Of a DNA stretch of 64,000 bases, positions 45,000 to 55,259 are shown in pieces. The stretch lies in contig JAKOGI010000008.1 in NCBI GenBank assembly GCA_029747015.1, positions 1,131,001 through 1,195,000 on the forward strand, in the 5' to 3' direction. The DNA comes from Carnegiea gigantea (taxonomy: Eukaryota; Streptophyta; Magnoliopsida; Caryophyllales; Cactaceae). The translations under genes were made by a program, and so were the position numbers. Each line of letters begins with the position of its first letter. Position 1 is the stretch's first letter. Below the pieces are notes generated by a model. It was given only the letters and a program-made list of their open reading frames with translations. It was not told where the DNA came from and did not search any database.

Positions 45000-46200
45000 T
45001 TTTAAGAACTTTTTCGGGTGTTGGTCACATTCTTTTATGCATGAGTTGGGAAAAAAGATAGAAAAGTTGGGTGTTTGATCATGACTTTTAAAAAAGGAGG
45101 ATAAGGAGGGGAGAGGAGTGTGGGGTTCATAAAATCACAGTGATGAAGATCACGGGCAATGACAACATAATCCACAATGACATCCCACCTAAAATTTCAT
45201 CACTTTTATGTAATACACTTTGGGGAGGCGAGTAGACTACCAGACTTCATCGACGTCGTATTTCAATGGCAAAATTAAGAAATCAGAACTGCGTTGAAAA
45301 GAATTATGGTGATTTGCAGCGTAAGTTTCGATCCAAAAATACCTTTCAATAACAGTGTTAACTTGTTCTTGCAGTGGAAGAAGATGTAATAATTTTATCG
45401 ACATTTCATATTTCCAATCCAACTAAAGAAGAATAATGTTCCCAAAATATCAATGCATTTTAATTGTGTTCCTTTTCTTCGGTTTTCATTTATCTCATGT
45501 ATAATTCAAACGTACCTCCTAGTTGTGGGCCCGGCTTGGGGTGATGAATTATGAGAGAGAGATGGCATTCAATTCAAAAGTTGGTTATATGAGGGGGCCC
45601 ACCATGCTTCCTATCATGGCAAACATTCTTGTTGAAGGTGGTGCGTCAGTATTTAGCTAATCACAAAATTGGGCCACGTTATAACAATATAGACCTAACC
45701 ACATAACTAGGTGGAGAATTATGGACATGGACGGCATCATGAAATTTCCCATAAAAATACAAAATTTATATCGTACACTTGAGATTATGTATTTTTAGTA
45801 ATATATAAGTAATTATATATTAAAAATGTAATATATAACAAATGCTCTCTAGAAAAATATATATAAATTATATGTGAGAGCATGTACATACGGGTGTACA
45901 TAATAATTTGCCATTAAAAATATCAAATTAGATGAAGCTGATCAATTGCTAATTATAATATGGTCAGGTTTGGAGACTTGTTGTGTTAAACTATGTAACT
46001 TGAACAAAGACTTAAGACAATAGTTCAAAATTTTTAAAAATAGATGATATTTATATATTCTTACATGCCTCTTATTTAAAATCTCTTCGGAAGAACAATT
46101 ATAAAATGTACATATAATACTCCATAAGATTAAAATTGTTGAACTTTAAGAAACACGTCATGTCAGCCCATCAAAAAGTTGGAAATCAATATAACCAAAA
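45000..46200. other. Spacer
   Basis: Holds the presumed promoter of the serine-rich gene at its left edge; otherwise AT-rich DNA with no recognised feature. I searched it for the missing last exon of the dioxygenase pseudogene on the minus strand and did not see it. Confidence 0.4.
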
Positions 46201-46210
46201 ATTTAAACGA

Positions 46211-46327
46211 ATAACAACACCTTCAAATATGGGCTCTGCTTTCGCAGGGTCTGACGATATTCAGATATAGGCAACCTTACCTCTACTGACATCCATGCCT
46301 ATAGAGCAGCTGATTCTAAGAGACCAC
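46211..46327 (-). mobile_element. TS-like SINE remnant, inverted relative to 10278
   Basis: The plus strand reads AACAACACC, then GGGCTCTGCTTTCGCAGGGTCTG, CAACCTTACCTCTAC and CCTATAGAGCAGCTGATTC, the reverse order and complement of the SINE body at 10278-10401. More degraded than that copy. Confidence 0.5.
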
Positions 46328-46764
46328 AAAATAAGATTTTGTAAACCATCAACCTATAATTAAAAGACTAGAGATAGACCCTCCTGTTGAAATTGTCCAA
46401 ACATAGCCCATAAGGATCTAGTTCAAATTTCCACATAAATAACAAGTTGATGCATTTGCATTATGGCAATGCAAAGTCATATCACATATAGTCTCATACA
46501 GTTGCAACTGTACACCGAAAATGAACAAATGCTGACAAAACTGTGTCTGTGAAGATTAAAAGAAGAAAAAAGACATATAAAAATAAAGCTAGCGTGCCTA
46601 CTTCTTCATCAAGAGGATAAATAATTGGTGCACCTTTCTCTTTTTTATTCCCATTATTATTGTTTTGCTTTTTAGGCTCCAAGCAGTGGCCCCGGCCCCC
46701 TCCACTCATTTGTCTTCCAACTAATGTGTAGTTTCAACACTTGCCAATGTATACTAGTGGATGC

Positions 46765-46836
46765 GGAAGAAGACTTAGCCTCGTGATAAAGACTGAAGTT
46801 TCGGGTATATTAAGTCTCAAGTTTGATTTTCACTGA

Positions 46837-46838
<2 letters not shown>
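46765..46838 (+). mobile_element. Possible tRNA-derived SINE ending in a TA microsatellite
   Basis: Box-A-like TTAGCCTCGTGATAAAG and box-B-like AAGTTTGATTTTC lie about 35 bp apart and the segment runs directly into (TA)n. The order fits a SINE head with a simple-repeat tail; it is strongly diverged. Confidence 0.3.
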
Positions 46839-46840
<2 letters not shown>

Positions 46841-46907
<67 letters not shown>

Positions 46908-46916
46908 ATATATATA
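46841..46916. repeat. (TA)n(TG)n compound microsatellite, left of the Copia element
   Basis: About 16 TA units, 15 TG units, then CGTGTATATATATA up to the LTR. Together with 49471-49680 it appears to be one microsatellite split by the insertion. Confidence 0.9.
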
Positions 46917-47461
46917 TGTTAGGAAATTAGAGTAACTAATAGCAGAAGCAATAGGATGAAACAGATATTCAGAAATAGTTAAAGAGCGACAACAAGAACA
47001 AAAACAACGACATACAAGATTTACATGGAAACCCAATGCGAGAAAAAACCACGGACGACGACGAGTACAATCAATCCACTATATGAGCAGGAAGAGTACA
47101 AAATGATAATAATCACAACAAGTGATTTGATCCCACAACAGAATTACAATCTCTCTTGTAATCTCTCTTAAAGTATCTCTACCTCTCACTGTGTTTAGGT
47201 ATCCAGAGATTCAGGAGTGATCAAGTTAATTTTAGATCCTAGGTATGTCCCTTTTATATAGGGGCAGGAAGGCTAGGATGAGGAAACCCTAACCACCACG
47301 GTATCTTGGTCACCAAACCCCATCTTTCCAAAAAGGAAAAAAAATCTTCAACCTAAAATATGAAAATAATATAATTTCTATAATATAGAAGATCTCAAAC
47401 ACACAATATGATCTTAGATTCCAAATAGCCGGTAAAAGGGATTTGGGCCTTAAACCAAACA
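46917..47461 (-). repeat. Copia 3' LTR (545 bp)
   Basis: Plus-strand ends TGTTAGGAAATT and TTAAACCAAACA. The adjoining sequence read on the minus strand, AAAGTGGAGAT, is the polypurine tract. Confidence 0.9.
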
Positions 47462-47472
47462 ATCTCCACTTT
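47462..47472 (-). other. Copia polypurine tract
   Basis: Minus strand AAAGTGGAGAT lies directly before the 3' LTR start TGTTTGG, the standard Copia arrangement. Confidence 0.7.
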
Positions 47473-47682
47473 GGACCAAAATCCACTACTATCTCTCGAT
47501 CACCGTCATCGCACCCCGAAGGGTGACGCCCCCCAAGGGGCAATGCCTCGAAGGGGCGCTCAAATATTGTGAATGCCAACTAAGTCCAAGCAATACTTGA
47601 ACTTAGCTCTGGGAGATGACTTATATGAACCTTTCTTCATACAACCTGTCGTAGTAGATGTCTGTAAGACATAGAGGCTTCT

Positions 47683-48901
47683 TTACCTCAAACCCTTCAG
47701 TAGAATCTGACTGCCCTTTGAGACCTTTAGAACTCTACCTTCAACTGAATATTTGCACCCCTTGAATTCAAGGGTGCCCAAAGAGATGAGGTTACGCTTC
47801 AAGTTAGGAACATGATGAACATTCGATAAAGTCCTGACAACACCATCATGGGTCTTGATTTTAACAGTACCGATTCCGGTTACATTACATTGGGCATTAT
47901 TGCCCATGTGAACAACAGTTGAGTCAACTGGATCATATATTGAAAATCAATCCTTGAGAGGACACTATGATAGGTATATCCAGAATCAAGAATCCAATCA
48001 GAATCGCTCCCCCTTTCAGTAGAGGTAGCGAACAACACGTCACCATCAGAATCAGATTCAGCAAACGAAGTTTCAGCAGGCTCATGAGAATTATCTTCTT
48101 CTTTCTCCCTCTTCTTTTGCAGTTGCCAATAGTTAGTAACAATATGATCTAATTTACCACAGTAATTGTAGGTCTTACCAGCATAAGGATTTTTAGACTT
48201 AGAACGGTTCTTACTCCTATTACCGTTTCCATTTTCAGTTGTTTACCCCTTACTACTAATCCCTCAACAGAATCAGCATGAATGTCAAGATCAAACTTCT
48301 CCTTAGACAACAAGTTTGACTTAACATCTTCAAACGATATAGTATTAGAATTACTATATAACATAATCTCCTTAAAGTGTTTATAAGAAGGGGGTAACGA
48401 CACAATAAACAAAATAGCCTTATCCTCATCTTCAATTTTCACATCCAGACTCTCCAAATCAACAAAAATAGAGTTAAACTCATTCAAATGTTTTTGAACA
48501 GGGGTACCTTTTGCCATACGAAAGATATACAACCTTTCCTTCAAACGGATCTTATTGGCGTGATTCTTCATCATGTAGAGTTCCTCCAGCCGAACCCAAA
48601 GATCCACCGCAATTGTCTTATCAAGCACCTCTCGCAAGACATGTGGTGCCAAGTACAACTATATGGCAGAAAGTGCCTTCAACTCCAGTTCCTCCCATTC
48701 CTCGTCCGTCAACGATCCACGCCTCTTCTTCTGGTCTGCTGCCCATTGTTCATCAGTTATCTTCTCGGGTTTCGTATAAGGTCCTGAAAGAACCTTTCAC
48801 AACCCATGCTGGATGAGAACCGCTCTTATCTGCACCTTCCAGATATTAAAACTAATCTCTCCATCAAATTTCTAAATATCAACCTTCATAATTGAAGACA
48901 T
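47683..48901 (-). pseudogene. Copia gag-protease remnant
   Basis: The frame opens at 48901 with the N-terminal Copia gag segment (FDGEISFNIW), then the UBN2-type gag region (48658-48230: LWVRLEELYMMKNHANKIRL, SLPPSYKHF). The zinc knuckle is degraded by frame changes. Near 48000 another frame holds the aspartic-protease catalytic motif WILDSG. At 47907-47683 the post-protease segment (MGNNAQCNVTGIGTVKIKTH, VHHVPNLKRNLISLG) is intact. At least three in-frame stops interrupt the gag half (near 48867, 48787 and 48660) and frameshifts separate gag, protease and the last block. The remainder of pol is absent, so it is non-functional. Confidence 0.88.
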
Positions 48902-48910
48902 CCTAAACCA

Positions 48911-48924
48911 AAACTCTGATACCA
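48911..48924 (-). other. Copia primer-binding site
   Basis: Minus strand TGGTATCAGAGT three bases after the 5' LTR end, the complement of the initiator-methionine tRNA 3' end, as used by most plant Copia elements. Confidence 0.85.
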
Positions 48925-48926
48925 CT

Positions 48927-49470
48927 TGTTAGGAAATTAGAGCAACTAATAGCAGAAGCAATAGGATGAAACAGATATTCAGAAATAGTTAAAGAGTGAT
49001 AACAAGAACAAAAACAACGACACACAAGATTTACGTGGAAACCCAACGCGGGAAAAAACCACGGACGGTGACGAGCACAATCAATCTACTATATGAGTAG
49101 GAAAAGTACAAAACGATCACAATCACAACAAGTGATTTGATCCCACAGCAGAATTACAATCTCTCTTATAATCTCTTCTAAAGTATCTCTACCTCTCAAT
49201 GTGTTTAGGTATTAAGGGATTCAGGAATGATCAAATTGATTTTAGATCCTAGGTATGTCCCCTTTATATATGAGCAGGAAGGCTAGGATGAGGAAACTCT
49301 AACCACCATAGTATCTTGATCACCAAACCTCATCTTTCCAAAAAGGAAAAAAATCTTCAATCCAAAATATGAAAATAATATAATTTCCATAATATAGAAG
49401 ATCTCAAACACACAATATGATCTTAGATTCTAAGTAGCCGGTAAAACGAATTTGGACCATAAACCCAACA
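48927..49470 (-). repeat. Copia 5' LTR (544 bp)
   Basis: Plus-strand ends TGTTAGGAAATT and AAACCCAACA. Collinear with 46917-47461 with one single-base indel in an A-run. Confidence 0.9.
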
Positions 49471-49680
<210 letters not shown>

Positions 49681-50036
49681 CTAAGAGCACATGCTGCCAA
49701 TAGCAACGTCAACAAATATATCTTAAAAAGTTAATATATAATAAATATATGCGTAAAAAGTATATATAAGTAGACAATGAGAGCATATTCTTTCGGAAGC
49801 ACATAAGAAATTGTCCCCACTGCCCCATTAATTGTTGTTGGACCGGTTTAGCTAATTAAATCACCTTAGAGGGGGTGAATAGCTCGGTGCTTGTTTGTCA
49901 CAACTCTATGCTCCGCGCTCTTGTATCTCCTGTTACTTAGAACCTTGACGCAACACAGTGTAATTAAGCATTTTACATTATGAGCCTTACATGTCTGCAC
50001 GCAACAGCAACTGTCCTATTTCAATCGAATTATTAC

Positions 50037-51236
50037 CTGCATTTGATCTCCGAGGTTGATGACAAAGGAATCGGGGATAGGATCAACGGGTGCCCATTTA
50101 TCATCTTTCATGACTTGGAGGCCAGTTACTCCATCAGATTGCAGGAGAATTGTAAGCAATGGTACATCGGTATGGGCATCGAGACCAAGGGTGAGTTCAG
50201 GGTGTGGACTTGGTGGGTAATAGTTTGCCAATGCTTTGTGTCTTGGATTTGGACCCACTCTCTTCTCTAGGTAGCCTTCCTCTAGCCCAAGCCCTTGGGA
50301 TATCAGGCTCAATAATCGCGTCATTAGTACTCCAATCTCTTTGGCATATTCCACCATTGCCTCCCTGTAAGTCCATGCACAGAGCGTTTTCTTTCTAGTT
50401 CAATTAAGAGTATGTTGGATTGCATTAAAGTGAGATCGATTGTCATAGATTGACGGATTTAGTAGTCTTGAGAATGTCTATAAATAAATGAGTTATTACG
50501 TCCTAGGTTAATTTGTTTGGGTACAGAATCTCATTTGAATCTATCTGCATCGCTTGTTTGTTATAAGTTTGATCTTTATTAAATTTAACAAAGACCAAAT
50601 ATAAATCAAACTTTAAATTGATATTTGAAGTCCCAACTAAACAACACTATGAGACATTGATTAATTAGTAACAGTCTTCTCTGCCCAAAACAAGTAACAT
50701 CCAACTTGCATTGCGTGCTAGACTATGTTTAGTTGATTTTGTCACAACGAAAAAGGGAGAAGGAGAAGGTGAAGGTTAAGTCTCATATTTGAATTTGCCT
50801 CTTCTTTTGTGGTATATCGAACTTTACGCCTCATACAAACAAGAAAATACGAACAGAGATTAGAGAGACGAAAGGGTTTGTTAAGTTTACCTATACTGAG
50901 GAGGATTCTCAGGCAAAGTGTCGGCAAAACTTAAGAGTGGGATGCCAAGGGTGAAACAGATTTTCATTCCACATAGTCACTGTGTTCTCCTGCCCTTCAA
51001 ATTTCAGTTGACGGTTGGTGACCCTGACTGGCGTCCGAGGATCCTCTGAGAAGTAGGCAGCTTTCTTCTCCGGCGGAAGGAGGAAGAACTCCGTCACTGC
51101 ATCCAACATCCTCCGGCAGAGCTCGTGATTATGTGCATGTCTCTGATGAATCTGGCCTGATTTTCTCTGGGAGCAAGAAGTTTTCTGCTTTAAATTCAAA
51201 AGGCAATGCTGCATTTGCCCACTTGAAGGATGCCAT
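50037..51236 (-). pseudogene. 2-oxoglutarate/Fe(II) dioxygenase pseudogene, last exon missing
   Basis: Exon 2 (50364-50037) is intact between a good acceptor (ACTTACAG) and donor (CAG|GTAATA). It carries the fold's ALANYYPPSPHPELTLGLDAH block and the metal-binding H-x-D of DAHTDVPLLTILLQ. Exon 1 (about 51236-50891) has the family N terminus (MASFKW..., LPEKIRP) and the block RMLDAVTEFFLLPPEKKAAYF. It has lost about 50 codons between these two parts, including the usual IPVIDL and INHGV segments, and has a one-base insertion near 50932 that shifts the frame before ENPPQYR. Exon 3, which would hold the second metal-binding His and the RxS substrate motif, is not found; the DNA beyond exon 2 is microsatellite and Copia element. 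The parent is of the DMR6/SRG1-like oxidase class. It cannot make an active enzyme. Confidence 0.85.
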
Positions 51237-51687
51237 TTTTGGGGGTACTCTTGTTCTCCATGTCAGGTGTTTGATCAAAGTCATAACTGAACTTTGGCTA
51301 TTATTAAGTAGAATGGATGGTGATTGCTTACCAGCTCCCACTAGACTTTTTGACTAACGAAAAGCACCGAACAACTGATTAGATGGTGCACACGCTTGTC
51401 ACGTGTTACTGGTTTACCAGTGAACAACTGAGGTCTGAACTTTTGGATACTACTAGGAGAAAACAAAATTACAACCTTCAAGCTCCTAAAATTGAAGCCC
51501 CAAATGCCATGTATCCAGGCCTTTCCGCAAATAAAAAGGTGAACAATGCGGTAATGGTTAACATAAGGATCACAATTCACACAATACAGTTATCACATCG
51601 CTTTTGCATGGCATTGGATCCAAGTCTTTGGTCAATCTTTCATCTAAACCTAGTTTTACAAAATCGAAGGCGGAGCAGCTGCAACTC

Positions 51688-54600
51688 TCACTGAACTGCA
51701 GTCTGTCTATCGCCGGCATCTTCGTGTTCAACCTCAACGAGAACCCTTGCTTTCTTCTTTGACTTGGGAACAGGCTCCTCTTTCTCGATCTTCTTCAAAG
51801 CTCTAAGAGATTCCCCTCTGGTCCTCTTTCTTTCAGCTACTCCCACATCATCCTCATCATCGTCGTCCAATCCAGCTGATCCATTAATGGAATCACTAAG
51901 TTAGTAACATGATGAGGAGCAAACAGCAAAAACTAAAAACCGTGGGTAGAAAATGCCAAAGTGGCTTAGGGAGATTCACGTATGGACAACCTTACTCCTA
52001 GCTAGCAACGAGAACACTTTCATAGAACCCCAGAAATATTTTCAATTTTTCACAGGCAATTAAAGGCTAAAAGGCACTGGCGGAAATCAAATTCATTTAC
52101 ATTTAGAAAAACATGGCTGCTTAATGATCAGAAAAAGATGAATGTTCACGATGCTACCTTCGCCAACATCAATAGTGAAGTTGCCAAAATCTTCTATATC
52201 ATCTTCCTCCTCAAGTTCTTCATAGCCCTCCACATACTCCACCTCAGGTTCCTCCTAGATTCAGAACGTAAACATATGGATGTTTCCAGAATAGAAAGGG
52301 GAAAAATGCCCTCAATGGCCAATCCTAGATGGCAAGTTCGGAATTTCAGAAGTCGTCATCGTATGTTCCAACTTCGATCATATAAAAGTCAATTTTCAAC
52401 ACATACCTCCTCAAGCTCCTCTTCAACCTCATGACCTTCCAGCACTTGGTTAAATGCTTTCTCATTAAAATTATATATGTCTTCATAAACACCTCTTTTT
52501 AGACGTTCAAGCAGTTCCTCCTCAATTTTCTGCATCACAAACAAATAGTTTGTGAACACTTGAAGAACAATGATGTTGAAATCCTTCAGTAAGACCAGTA
52601 AATATTGTCTACTTAATATTACCTTATCAATTAGGGCCGCTTTCTCAGCCTTCTCTAACCTTCTAGCATCTCTCTTTTTCTCCTTCCTAGGGGTTGTCAT
52701 TATCTTCTCCCTACAAGACAGGTTAAAACAGTAAGTTACGTCAGTGGAAAATATAATACAAACGCAAAAGAACAGTGCAAAATGGAGCGATCTGACTTGA
52801 ACAGATGAAGCTGACTTAAAATGAGCTATGGAAACAGAAAAAATAAATCAGCTGTCAAACAAATAAAATATTGTCAAATAATTTCTGCACCAGTGGTCAG
52901 CAACCCAGCAAATACAAATCATCTTAAATCTAGTGACCGACAAACGAGTTAGAAAAGAACATGAGCTTGATGGACAAGCCACAAGCACCAAAATACGGTT
53001 CAACTGGACTTAAAATCAAATGGCTAACAGCAGATTTGAATATAGGATTCCAACCACCAACCTACGCCCCTCCTCACCTCAAAATTACAAGCTGACCCAA
53101 ACATTTTAGCACAAGTAAAATCCCTATCCCCTCAACGCTTAAATTATATACTTGGCGAGAGAGGTTTGAAAATGGTCCCAAAGAAGTTCGCTAGAACAGA
53201 TTAGAATGATATTTGAATGGGAAGTTTTATCAACAACAATCCAAATTCCAAAATAGTAAGGAAGATTATTTTAGGATGGAGGCGAAATAGCAGGTATAGG
53301 TGTCACCCACACCAGACAAATATGACCAAGTTGTCTACATAGCATATCCGGAGAACCGCATGATGGTTACAGAAGTTGTTTCGCAGAGATACTTCATCAC
53401 CTATCCATTCTAGGACGCTAAAATAACTAAACAAAAAAGAAGATGATACTTGACCCCTCCATATAGAACCATACAAAGGCGTCACACGACGTGCTCTTAC
53501 AAAGCTGGAGCTTAACAGGTAATGAAAAAGGAAAAACAGGTTTCACAAGACACAGTATTGCAGCGGCATTCAGAATATTGGGCCACAACAAGGGAAATCC
53601 ATGAAACCTAAAGAAGTTGAACACGTTTTGCGGAGAAGATCCCCTGGCTCTGGAGCCACTAGCGCAGGCACATACCACTCATATAAAGCAAGACAAATCA
53701 ATAGGAAATCCCCTCTCCGCCGACCAAACCGCCCGCCCAAGTATGTTGGCTGCTCACCACAATCTCTTCTATCCAGGCCATCAGACTACAGCATAGTAAA
53801 AGGTCTGTCTCAAACATAGCCAATATAACATTGAATCCAACGGAAATTGACAGCTTCAGAAGAGCATATCATTACACATCATTCCCGAGCCTGACACAAA
53901 ATGCCAATCTTACTTAACACCACATAGTTGTAGGATTGTGTCCCCGACCCCCCCCCCCCCCAAAAAAAAAAAAAAGACTTCACCAGACTCAGACTTTCCA
54001 GGTAATGAGGATGCAGGCATGCAGCTATTCTGAACTCTCGTAACTTCGGTTTGAGGCTTTGAGCATCACAATACAATATGGCAAGTCAAAGCAAACTCCA
54101 AGACATTACAGAGCAATTATAGTCCCACAATGATTTATCTACAGCAAGCAAAACAGCATCAAGATAATAACAATGGGAATGTAAGAACCTTGTTTTTAAA
54201 GCAAGCTTCCTCATGCGTATCCGCATCTGTGTCATTTTGGTCAATCGTTGCTTAGTCTTGTGGACAAGAAATTTAGGGCAATATATCTGAGAGTGCACAA
54301 AAGATGGGCAAAAGGCATTAGCAAATATCTATTCTAAATCCAAAGAAATGAACAAATTTTGGGGAAAGATTGAAACCCAGTACCAAATGCTTATCGATAA
54401 TTTCAAGTGCCTTCTCATAATTTCTGGGCAACTTAACCCTTTCCCACAACTTGTTGGGCATATGAGCTCTCTCAATGGTTTTCATGTACAAATAGAACAC
54501 CCCTGCATTCCACCCAATAACATAACTTGAAAAAAAAAAAAAAAACTGAACCCCCAAACCAAAGGGCAAATATTTTCATCAAATCGAAGTAAGAAAGGGT

Positions 54601-54903
54601 ACCCTCGTGATCACGAATGGTAGCATATCGACTGTTAGCAAGCGGGCAAGAGCTCCGATTGCAGATGCCCGTCACGTTATATGGATTTCGACAGAATTTC
54701 CCAGTATCAATCCTAATCGCAATCAACAACAACAAAAAGATCCCAACTTGGAAATAAGCAGCCATTTTCATTGATGCCCATATCAAATTGAATTCTCAAT
54801 TAAAAGACTAAAAGAAGAAGGAGAAGAAGTAGGGTTCATACTTGGACATATAACTGCAGTGATTGTGGCGAATGACCTGCCAAATGACCTCATCGTGCTG
54901 CAT
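51688..54903 (-). CDS. MAK16: MAK16 ribosome-biogenesis protein, eight exons
   Basis: Exons on the minus strand: 54903-54842, 54712-54603, 54502-54384, 54286-54189, 52710-52623, 52529-52407, 52254-52158, 51875-51688. All introns are GT-AG and all phases join, giving 294 residues, against about 300 in human and yeast. Recognised blocks in order: [19 protein letters not shown], the cysteine cluster [19 protein letters not shown] (Zn/Fe-S-type ligands), [57 protein letters not shown], then an acidic [20 protein letters not shown] region and a basic, nuclear-localisation-like tail with [11 protein letters not shown]16 is a nucleolar factor needed for 27S pre-rRNA processing and early 60S subunit assembly, with RPF1. 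Intron 4 (about 1.48 kb) is the only long one. The gene is complete. Confidence 0.95.
53948..53975. repeat. C14A14 homopolymer junction in MAK16 intron 4
   Basis: Fourteen C followed by fourteen A; on the transcribed sense of MAK16 this is T14G14. Confidence 0.95.
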
Positions 54904-54987
54904 CTTCGATTACTATTCCTTCTTCCTAAAGTGATAACAGTTTCCTTTATTTTTCCCTTTTGGAGGTGAGAATCACCAGTAGGAGAA

Positions 54988-55003
54988 TTAGGGTTTAGGG
55001 TTT
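54988..55003 (-). promoter_or_regulatory. Two tandem telo-boxes upstream of MAK16
   Basis: The minus strand reads AAACCCTAAACCCTAA, two overlapping telo-box motifs (AAACCCTAA), 85-100 bp before the ATG. Telo-boxes near the start of transcription are characteristic of plant ribosomal-protein and ribosome-biogenesis genes. A site II motif TGGGCT lies further upstream at 55100-55105. Confidence 0.75.
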
Positions 55004-55099
55004 AAGCCGCCCCCTGGTTTTTTCTGGTTCTCCTAGTTCTGGATGATGAATTCAGGATATCTCAGTGTCTCTCTTTGTATCCCCAGAATTGGCTCTTGC

Positions 55100-55105
55100 T
55101 GGGCT
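55100..55105 (+). promoter_or_regulatory. Site II (TGGGCY) element upstream of MAK16
   Basis: TGGGCT followed by GGGCGG. Site II motifs bound by TCP factors often accompany telo-boxes in ribosome-related promoters. Six bases alone are weak evidence; the pairing with the telo-boxes gives it weight. Confidence 0.45.
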
Positions 55106-55259
55106 GGGCGGAGGAAGATCTGACCGGCGCCTACTGCACAGTCGGTCGGCCAAGACAACAAATGAATAAGGGCCGAAAATGAAGAACAAGGGTTTTGGAA
55201 CTCTTAACTCAACAATTGCAGCAAAGCCGGACGGACTGCCAAAGCGTCGTCGTTTTGCT

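Larger units (their letters stand above)
46917..49470 (-). mobile_element. Copia LTR retrotransposon, deletion derivative with both LTRs
   Basis: Read on the minus strand: 5' LTR 49470-48927, primer-binding site, decayed gag and protease, polypurine tract, 3' LTR 47461-46917. Integrase, reverse transcriptase and RNase H are missing; the interior is only about 1.47 kb. LTR tips are TGTT...AACA. By hand count the two LTRs differ at about 46 of 545 positions, mostly C/T and G/A changes, so the insertion is old. Flanking five bases are ATATA and CTATA, a one-mismatch target duplication in a TA repeat. Confidence 0.9.

Noticed and set aside
45000..46840. Third exon of the dioxygenase pseudogene beyond the Copia element
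   Set aside because: I searched the minus strand for the second metal-binding His and RxS block and found nothing comparable.
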